NCBI GenBank assembly: GCA_023301645.1
Contig: JALZUH010000110.1
Span: forward strand, 1 to 13,119
DNA from: Akkermansiaceae bacterium
GTDB lineage: Bacteria > Verrucomicrobiota > Verrucomicrobiia > Verrucomicrobiales > Akkermansiaceae
Direction: 5' to 3'
DNA: 13,119 nt
Each line of letters starts with the position of its first letter. The first letter of the stretch is position 1. The position numbers were made by a program, and so were the translations under genes. Under the pieces are notes generated by a model. The model was not told the origin of the DNA. It ran no database searches and worked only from the letters and a program-made list of their open reading frames with translations. Below, in pieces: positions 7,901 through 13,119 of this stretch.

Positions 7901-10459
7901 CCAAAATCAACCTCTAGCAAAAAGGCAGTCCCCCCGCGCAATGTCATCTCCGTATCAGGCGCACGAGAGCACAACCTCAAAAACATCTCCGTAGACATCC
8001 CTCGCGACGAGCTTGTCGTCGTTACAGGACTTTCAGGATCAGGTAAATCCACCCTTGCCTTCGACATTATCTTTGCCGAAGGCCAGCGCCGCTTCCTCGA
8101 CTCCATGTCACCCTATGCGCGCCAGTTTGCAGGCCAGCTAGAGAAGCCGGACATTGACCGCATCACAGGACTCCCACCAACAGTCGCCATCGAGCAGCGA
8201 GTCTCTCGCGGTGGTGGTAAATCCACCACAGGCACCGTCACCGAAATCTACCACTTCCTCAGACTCCTTTACGCCAAGCTAGGCATCCAGCACTGCCCCA
8301 CCTCAGGCGAGCCCGTCATTTCCCAGACCACTGAGGCGATCGGAAATCAGATCAACAAGCTTCAGAAAAAACACCCCAAATCACTCATCCTAGCCCCACT
8401 CGTCCGAGCACGCAAAGGATTCCACACCGATGTCGCAGCAGCCGCAGCACGCCAAGGCATCACCCATTTACTCGCCGACGGCAAGCTAGTCAAAACCGAA
8501 GGGTTTGCCCCACTGGCGAGATTCAAGCCACATGACATCTTCGCCGTATGCGACACGGCCGAGCAGGCTATCGGCATGGGAAAAGGTCACTGTTCACTGC
8601 GCGCCTCAGAGTCAGCCAGCGACTTACTCCATTTCTCCACCCAGCGAGTATCTGCCACCACTGGCGAATCATTCGAAGAGCCAGACCCCCATCACTTCTC
8701 CTTTAACTCCCACCGTGGCTGGTGCCAAACCTGCCGTGGCTACGGCACCGTTTCCTCCATGCGCAAAGCCCCAACAAGGAGCAAGTCCAATAAGCCCTTT
8801 AACTCCGTAGCTGAAGAAGAAATCCACGACTCGCTATCATCCAGCAAAGACGAGATACGCCTCACCTGCCCAGACTGCAATGGCGCCCGACTACGCGAAT
8901 CATCACGCTTCACCTACATCTACGACACGGCTATCCATCAGATTAATGCACTCTCCGTTGTCGATGCGATCAGTAAGCTAGAAACATGGAACTTCAGCGG
9001 TAGAGATGAAATCATCGCCAGAGATATCCTTCCAGAAATCATCCAGCGCCTGCACTTCCTCAGCCATGTCGGACTCGGCTACCTGCAGCTCGACCGATCA
9101 GCGGACACCCTCTCTGGCGGAGAAGCCCAGCGCATCAGACTAGCAGCCCAACTAGGCTCGAATCTCCGAGGTGTTCTCTACGTCTTAGACGAGCCCACCA
9201 TTGGCCTACACCCACGTGACAACGTCAAGCTACTCGACACACTCGAAGCGCTCAAAAACCGAGGTAACTCACTACTCGTCGTCGAGCATGATGAAGAGAC
9301 CATCTCACGCGCCACCAAGCTCATCGAACTAGGCCCTGGAGCAGGTGCTCTCGGTGGAGAAATCATCACCACTAAGTCCAGCAATAGCCTACTCAAAGAA
9401 ACCCCACCAAAGCGCCCATTCCCTCGTCGCCCCATCCCCAAGGTAGGCGACGCCGACGCATGGCTCAAGCTAACTGGCTGCCATGCCAATAATCTCAAAG
9501 ACATCAATGCCCGCATCCCGCACGGTCGCCTCACCGTGCTCTCAGGTGTCTCTGGATGTGGTAAATCCTCGCTGATGCGAGGATGCATCTCGACGATCTT
9601 TCATAAAAAGAAAGCAGAGCAACCAGTCAAGTCAGTCACTGGACACAAAAACATCAAGCACTGCTTCGAAGTCGACCAGACCCCTATCGGTAAAACCTCG
9701 CGATCCTGTCCAGCGACCTACGTCAAGATACTCGACACCATACGCCAAGTCTTCGCCCAGCTACCAGAGGCACGCACACGTGGCTTCACTGCATCACGCT
9801 TCTCCTTCAATAACAAAGAAGGCCAGTGCTCAGAATGCAGTGGTAATGGTCGCATCAAGCTAGAGATGGACTTCCTTCCTACCACATGGGTGAGCTGTGA
9901 CGCCTGTCAGCAGATGCGCTATAATCCAGCGACACTCGAAGTGCGCTACAATGGCAAAAACATCGGCGAAGTTCTCAAAATGAACATCCACGAAGCCTCC
10001 GAACTCTTCGCCGCTCATCCGAAAATCCATCGCACCCTCAGCCTCCTCGCAGATACAGGACTAGGCTACCTCCAACTCGGCCAACCCAGCCCCACCCTAT
10101 CGGGAGGCGAAGCCCAAAGGATCAAGCTCGTCTCAGAGCTCACCAAAGGCAGGAAATCCATCACCAAAGGCGCACTACAAAACAATAATCTCTACCTGAT
10201 AGAAGAGCCAAGTATCGGACTACACGCCGACGACGTCAGCAAGCTCATCGACGTTCTCCACCGCCTCGTTAATGAAGGCCACACGGTCGTCGTCATCGAG
10301 CACCACACCGAGATCATGGCAGAAGCCGACTACCTCATCGACATGGGGCCAGAGGCAGGTGAGAGAGGTGGGACGATCATCACTCAGGGTAGCCCCGAGC
10401 ATGTCGCCAAGTCCAAGAAGTCGATCACTGCACCATTCCTCAAGTCACTACTGACCTAA
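4931..10459 (+). CDS. uvrA: Tandem-fused UvrA (two UvrA units, four ABC ATPase domains)
   Basis: Damage-recognition ATPase of UvrABC nucleotide excision repair; it loads UvrB onto lesions. At 1842 residues it is about twice the usual 940. Unit 1 spans about 1-980 and unit 2 about 1003-1842, joined by a Ser/Lys/Pro-rich linker. Walker A motifs: GPSGSGKS (39-46), GVSGSGKS (653-660), GLSGSGKS (1033-1040), GVSGCGKS (1539-1546). LSGGE signatures start at 496, 867, 1394 and 1723. Walker B is LDEPT at 521, 898 and 1419, but IEEPS at 1757. CxxC pairs occur at 293/296 with 413/416, 753/756 with 776/779, 1265/1268 with 1313/1316, and 1633/1636 with 1656/1659. Chlamydia carries a similar UvrA of about 1800 residues. 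The GTG start is the only sensible one: the next in-frame ATG, at residue 34, would remove the first strand before Walker A. No Shine-Dalgarno is present. Confidence 0.97.
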   Translation: MPAKKNTPDDIISIKGARQHNLKNLDLDIPLGKMTVITGPSGSGKSSLAFHTLYAEGQRRYVETFSPYVRQFLDRMDKPEVDRIEGIPAAIAIEQKNTIRTTRSTVGTLTELNDYLKLLYPHLAEAFDPKTGEQIKPDNIESITSWCLDHLADQQALILFPVTVPLSTPTSEILTLLNQQGFTRVYHKGETIRTDEPLDNPKLKFPSSLLVIQDRLKVTAKNRARLIEALSAALRFGKGNIEAISVTKDSEKKTTSEHTHQIFTTSWKNPKTGFTLRAPTPALFSFNSPLGACPSCRGFGRTIGIDLTKAIPDHTLSIKQGCVAPFTTSRGAEFQADLMRAAKAEGVSTTAPYEDLEEHEKQWVIYGNRADSHDAWENEEWYGVKGFFDWCETKSYKMHVRIFLAKYRAYTDCADCAGSRLQPEALCFKIHGKTLPELWHLPVIELRDWFEQNLKPDQSEQSTSISHALTEITSRLNYLCEVGLTYLTLNRPANTLSGGEIERVNLTTCLGASLTNTLFVLDEPTVGLHQRDIDQLVNVMHDLRDKGNTVVVVEHEETIMRACDHLIDMGPAAGEHGGTIVAEVSGASSHQKATAKKHPQSTTLPYLSGQKSIAIPTTRRKAKQHLKIKGATRHNIKNLNLELPLGVFTCLTGVSGSGKSTLAHDILYLNLANTLAISSSEEAAPIKSLTGAKHISTIEQVDQSPLSRTPRSTPAVHSGAFEAIRQLYTLTPDAIADELTPGYFSFNSGNGRCQRCSGNGFEKVEMQFLSDLYITCPECDGKRYSTKALTYEFQGRNIAETLQLTITEAVAEATTSIEARTQEAAESTTKNTSKKELTLLRKITKTLQPLIDVGLGYLRLGQPLNTLSGGESQRLKLCKILTEADKPSKQSATKLLILDEPTTGLHFTDIEKLLAVFQRLVNAGHSLLVIEHSLDVIRAADHLIELGPGPGSDGGKIVFKGTPEQILKTDTQTGIALVQNNPATSVSGNKPKSTSSKKAVPPRNVISVSGAREHNLKNISVDIPRDELVVVTGLSGSGKSTLAFDIIFAEGQRRFLDSMSPYARQFAGQLEKPDIDRITGLPPTVAIEQRVSRGGGKSTTGTVTEIYHFLRLLYAKLGIQHCPTSGEPVISQTTEAIGNQINKLQKKHPKSLILAPLVRARKGFHTDVAAAAARQGITHLLADGKLVKTEGFAPLARFKPHDIFAVCDTAEQAIGMGKGHCSLRASESASDLLHFSTQRVSATTGESFEEPDPHHFSFNSHRGWCQTCRGYGTVSSMRKAPTRSKSNKPFNSVAEEEIHDSLSSSKDEIRLTCPDCNGARLRESSRFTYIYDTAIHQINALSVVDAISKLETWNFSGRDEIIARDILPEIIQRLHFLSHVGLGYLQLDRSADTLSGGEAQRIRLAAQLGSNLRGVLYVLDEPTIGLHPRDNVKLLDTLEALKNRGNSLLVVEHDEETISRATKLIELGPGAGALGGEIITTKSSNSLLKETPPKRPFPRRPIPKVGDADAWLKLTGCHANNLKDINARIPHGRLTVLSGVSGCGKSSLMRGCISTIFHKKKAEQPVKSVTGHKNIKHCFEVDQTPIGKTSRSCPATYVKILDTIRQVFAQLPEARTRGFTASRFSFNNKEGQCSECSGNGRIKLEMDFLPTTWVSCDACQQMRYNPATLEVRYNGKNIGEVLKMNIHEASELFAAHPKIHRTLSLLADTGLGYLQLGQPSPTLSGGEAQRIKLVSELTKGRKSITKGALQNNNLYLIEEPSIGLHADDVSKLIDVLHRLVNEGHTVVVIEHHTEIMAEADYLIDMGPEAGERGGTIITQGSPEHVAKSKKSITAPFLKSLLT

Positions 10460-11410
10460 AAAATCACCCACTGCCAGTGGCGCACTTTTCAAGAAGTCTT
10501 CCGAAGTCATACGTCGTGAGCCGTCTGGCTGAAGATTCACCACGATAAGTGAGCCTCTACCTGTGCGACCACAAGCAATCTGCAAGCCCCCATCAACACC
10601 AATCACCTCACCTGCCTTTCCGCCCTCCTCAGCAATTTCGAGCTGGGGGAAGATTTTCAGACGGCGGGCGCGCCCTTTTTTATCAGTGAAACTCGTCGAA
10701 GTCCCTGGCCACGGATCATAGGCACGGATTCTACGCTCGATCACATGCGCCTCCTGTGACCAGTCGATCTCGCCATGCTCACGCATTAGTTTTGAAATAT
10801 AGCTGACCTCATCCTCATTCTGAGCCTCGCCAGCAGCATTTCCACTGCTGATCATCTCAAGTGCCTCAAGTAATGCTTCCGGCCCTAAGTCTGCCAAACG
10901 GTCATGTAGCTGCCCACCTGTTTCCTGAACACCTATAGCGAGCTCTTTTTTCAAGATCATATCACCAGCATCCAGAGCCTTGACCACATGCATAATCGTA
11001 ATGCCCGAGTGAGTATCCCCCGCATCAATGGCCGCCTGAATACATGCAGCGCCGCGATACTTCGGAAGTAATGAAGCGTGTAAATTAATACACGCAAGCC
11101 GAGCAATATCAAGAAACGCCTGAGTAAGAATCTGACCATACGCCATCACGACGATCACATCTGGCTTCAGTGCTCGTAGCTCAGCTAGAAAACCCTCATC
11201 ACCCGCGTGTTCAGGCTGCATGACGTGAATACCGTGCTCAAGTGCCTGTTCCTTAATCTCAGGCGCGCTTAAGATCTGCTTTCGACCCACAGGCTTATCT
11301 GGCTGAGTGATCAAAGCCAACAGCTCACTCCCGGGCTTCTCAATGAGTGCTAAAAAAGAGGGTAATGCAATATCACCCGTGCCCATAAATACGATACGAA
11401 GGTCAGACAT
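10448..11410 (-). CDS. fmt: Methionyl-tRNA formyltransferase
   Basis: Transfers the formyl group of 10-formyl-tetrahydrofolate to Met-tRNA(fMet), enabling bacterial translation initiation. It is 320 residues long (315 in E. coli). The N-terminal formyltransferase domain starts RIVFMGTGDIALPSF (5-19). The active-site segment CINLHASLLPKYRGAACIQ (107-125) supplies N109 and H111, and D147 in KALDAGDMIL (144-153) completes the catalytic trio. TGGQLHDRLADLG (164-176) is also conserved. The C-terminal OB-like tRNA-binding domain includes RIRAYDPWPGTST (227-239) and VNLQPDGSRRM (291-301). The ATG at 11410 agrees with the family N-terminus. Its last 12 bases overlap the end of convergent uvrA. No deformylase gene (def), its frequent partner, lies next to it here. 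Confidence 0.97.
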   Translation of the reverse strand: MSDLRIVFMGTGDIALPSFLALIEKPGSELLALITQPDKPVGRKQILSAPEIKEQALEHGIHVMQPEHAGDEGFLAELRALKPDVIVVMAYGQILTQAFLDIARLACINLHASLLPKYRGAACIQAAIDAGDTHSGITIMHVVKALDAGDMILKKELAIGVQETGGQLHDRLADLGPEALLEALEMISSGNAAGEAQNEDEVSYISKLMREHGEIDWSQEAHVIERRIRAYDPWPGTSTSFTDKKGRARRLKIFPQLEIAEEGGKAGEVIGVDGGLQIACGRTGRGSLIVVNLQPDGSRRMTSEDFLKSAPLAVGDFLGQ

Positions 11411-11448
11411 GAGCCTGCAATCTAAGATCTAGCTACCTCCATGCAAGT

Positions 11449-11477
11449 CTATTAAAATATTACTATCGCCCGCCCAA
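11449..11477 (-). promoter_or_regulatory. Possible sigma70-type promoter for fmt
   Basis: On the minus strand TTGGGC (11477-11472) and TAATAG (11454-11449) are separated by exactly 17 bases. Each box matches the consensus at only about half its positions. A transcript would begin around 11440-11443 and leave a leader of about 30 bases before the fmt ATG. The spacing is good but the boxes are weak, so this is tentative. Confidence 0.25.
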
Positions 11478-11544
11478 TTAAGTGCTAGATTGATTACTAC
11501 AGTTACCTGCTGTTCTCACATTCCCCCCACCCTACAGCCACACC

Positions 11545-13119
11545 ATGTCTCAGAAAAAACTAGAGCCCATTCTTATCACCTCGCTATTTGCCGTCGCCGC
11601 TATAGGAGGCTACCTCCTCACTAAGTCGGCTGACACCACCGAGGTCACCACCTCTGTGCCTGTCGTCACGAAGCCCATGCCAAAGCAGCAGCAAGTCAAA
11701 ACAAAGCCGCTTACCAGAAAAACCACCCTCAGGAAAACCTCCCCTTTTACCGCCGAGCTGCCCGAAGGTGCCCTTGCAAATGAAAGGCTCGTTCTCTTTG
11801 ATAACGATGCCGACTATCAGACATTTATTGCTGAACTAAAAGACCGCGGGCTCACCCTACTAGGATCATCGAATTCACTTCGCGCGGCAAGAGTCCGACT
11901 TGGTCAGCATGCTAACTTAGAGGGCCTCGAAGAAAACCAGCTAGCCTACAACTACCTCGTCACCCCCCCCACACCACCAGATGCCAGTGCACAGGAAGGC
12001 GCACTTGGCTTCGGGCCTAACGCACTGCTTTGGCTCGGCCTCACTGGCGATAACTCCAGCTGGGGACAAGGTGTCACCGTCGCTGTCATCGACTCAGGGG
12101 TGACCGATCACACCTCGCTCAACAATGGCAATGGCTCGCTATCTATCATCGAGCTTACCGAGCTGGCCAATGGCGCCGAGCAGCTCGACCACGGCACAGC
12201 CGTAGCGTCCATCATCGCAGGGAACTCACCTATCACACCCGGTGTAGCGCCAGCTGCTGACATCCTCTCCATACGAGTTACCGATGAAAATGGTAGCTCC
12301 GACTCCTTCACCCTAGCAGAAGGCATCATCCAAGCGGTGCAGGCAGGGGCCGAAGTCATTAATATCTCCATGGGATCAGCAGCTAACAGCATCATCGTAG
12401 CCGAAGCCGTCGAATTCGCCCTCGCCCAAGGATCCGTCATTATCGCCTCATCTGGTAACGAGGGAAGTGACCAAGCCTCTTTCCCCGCTGGTAATGAAGG
12501 TGTGATTTCTGTCGGGGCAGTCGAAGCACAAGGCGAGCATCTCGATTTCTCCAACAGTGATAGTAATCTCGACATCGTCGCACCCGGCTTCCAAGTCAAT
12601 GCAGCATGGGGAAGTGACTTGCTCATCCCCTTTTCAGGAACGTCAGCTAGTGCGCCCTATGTCAGTGGTGCTATTGCGGCCACCATGTCAGAGTTCCCCG
12701 AGCTATCGGCTGCAGAAGCCGCTAATGTCGTCCTCAGCTATAGTAACGACTCTGGCCTTCCAGGTAATGATGCCGACTTTGGCGGGGGTATCCTCGCCCT
12801 TGACCGCATTATGGAGAGAAATACAGCAGGCATCTATGACGCCGCTATTGCTGGTCAAGTCATCACAGGTAGCGGGGCATCGACTACCGCCCTCATCACC
12901 ATCCAGAATCAGGGCACTGAGCCCCTCATCAATAGTCCCGTCGTCATCACTAGTCCTAATGGGACACAGAGCAACAATATCAGTAGTCTTCTCCCAGGAC
13001 AGATTCACACCTTTAGCGTCCCTGTCTCTGTCCCCACAGACGGCTCCACAGCGACTATTTCATCAAGTGTTGCTACCACTGAAAACGACAAAGACACACG
13101 CAATAATCAACGCAGTATT
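11545..13119 (+). CDS. Subtilisin-family (S8) serine protease with CARDB-like C-terminal domain, incomplete at right edge
   Basis: The open frame runs 525 codons to the window edge with no stop. A short basic N-terminus (SQKK) and a hydrophobic segment (about 8-25, PILITSLFAVAAIGGYLL) indicate a signal peptide or a membrane anchor. A Thr/Pro/Lys-rich linker (about 29-68) and a prodomain-like region (about 75-140) follow. The S8 catalytic domain (about 172-422) has the full triad: D183 in VAVIDSGV, H216 in LDHGTAVASIIAG and S367 in SGTSASAPYVSG; N305 in ASSGNEG is the oxyanion-hole Asn. From about 432 a beta-rich segment with TALITIQNQGTEPL (448-461) and SLLPGQIHTFSV (481-492) resembles a CARDB/Ig-like adhesion domain, probably continuing beyond the window. 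It likely acts outside the cytoplasm on proteins; the substrate is unknown. The start lacks a Shine-Dalgarno and is preceded by CACC. Confidence 0.93.
   Translation, partial: MSQKKLEPILITSLFAVAAIGGYLLTKSADTTEVTTSVPVVTKPMPKQQQVKTKPLTRKTTLRKTSPFTAELPEGALANERLVLFDNDADYQTFIAELKDRGLTLLGSSNSLRAARVRLGQHANLEGLEENQLAYNYLVTPPTPPDASAQEGALGFGPNALLWLGLTGDNSSWGQGVTVAVIDSGVTDHTSLNNGNGSLSIIELTELANGAEQLDHGTAVASIIAGNSPITPGVAPAADILSIRVTDENGSSDSFTLAEGIIQAVQAGAEVINISMGSAANSIIVAEAVEFALAQGSVIIASSGNEGSDQASFPAGNEGVISVGAVEAQGEHLDFSNSDSNLDIVAPGFQVNAAWGSDLLIPFSGTSASAPYVSGAIAATMSEFPELSAAEAANVVLSYSNDSGLPGNDADFGGGILALDRIMERNTAGIYDAAIAGQVITGSGASTTALITIQNQGTEPLINSPVVITSPNGTQSNNISSLLPGQIHTFSVPVSVPTDGSTATISSSVATTENDKDTRNNQRSI

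Noticed and set aside
5780..8709. A 14-base sequence, TTCTCCTTTAACTC, repeated exactly at 5780, 7160 and 8696
   Set aside because: It encodes the conserved FSFNS motif at equivalent places in UvrA domains with the same favoured codons; it is not an independent DNA repeat.
4931..10459. Assembly artefact duplicating a normal uvrA
   Set aside because: The two units differ throughout at protein and DNA level (different linkers, zinc spacing and Walker B), so they are not a copied segment; a double UvrA is known in Chlamydia.
12108..12626. 172-residue minus-strand open frame inside the protease gene
   Set aside because: It runs antisense to the S8 catalytic core, including the His and Asn active-site regions, and has no recognisable motifs.
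1..13119. tRNA genes, CRISPR arrays, insertion sequences or attachment sites
   Set aside because: I found no tRNA-like cloverleaf, regularly spaced direct repeat, transposase frame or paired terminal inverted repeat; nearly all the DNA is occupied by conserved housekeeping genes.

Overview
The window looks like ordinary chromosomal DNA from a member of the Planctomycetes-Verrucomicrobia-Chlamydiae (PVC) group, most likely Verrucomicrobiota. The main clue is a double-length, tandemly fused UvrA of 1842 residues. A roughly 1800-residue UvrA is well known from Chlamydia. Supporting clues are start codons that almost all lack a Shine-Dalgarno sequence and a FeoB subtype resembling Bacteroidetes/PVC forms. 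The taxon is an inference; there is no rRNA gene in the window. I see no mobile element, CRISPR array, tRNA or prophage.

Layout. Positions 1-1997 (minus) hold feoB, cut by the left edge close to its C-terminus. It is preceded by feoA (2095-2391, minus); together they form a ferrous-iron uptake unit. A 147-base divergent region (2392-2538) separates feoA from a plus-strand run: thyA (2539-3348), an SPFH/prohibitin-family membrane protein (3404-4354), folA (4365-4841) and the fused uvrA (4931-10459). The uvrA 3' end overlaps by 12 bases the end of the convergent fmt gene (10448-11410, minus). A 134-base divergent region then leads into a subtilisin-family secreted or anchored protease (11545 to the right edge, incomplete).

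How the genes fit together. ThyA makes dTMP and releases dihydrofolate, which FolA reduces back to tetrahydrofolate, so these two form a functional pair; the prohibitin-like gene between them has no obvious link to folate. Fmt also uses a folate (10-formyl-tetrahydrofolate), to formylate initiator Met-tRNA. UvrA is the damage-recognition ATPase of nucleotide excision repair. In canonical bacteria it works as a homodimer; here one polypeptide carries two UvrA units and four ATPase domains.

Composition. Plus-strand genes favour C-ending codons and minus-strand genes favour G- and T-ending codons, so the plus strand is C-rich throughout, as expected from a replication-strand mutational skew. There is no gene-free stretch longer than 300 bases. 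The most noteworthy items are the fused UvrA, with asymmetric divergence between its units, and the SD-less, C/A-rich leaders ending in CC before the start codon. I did not find a convincing entirely new system.
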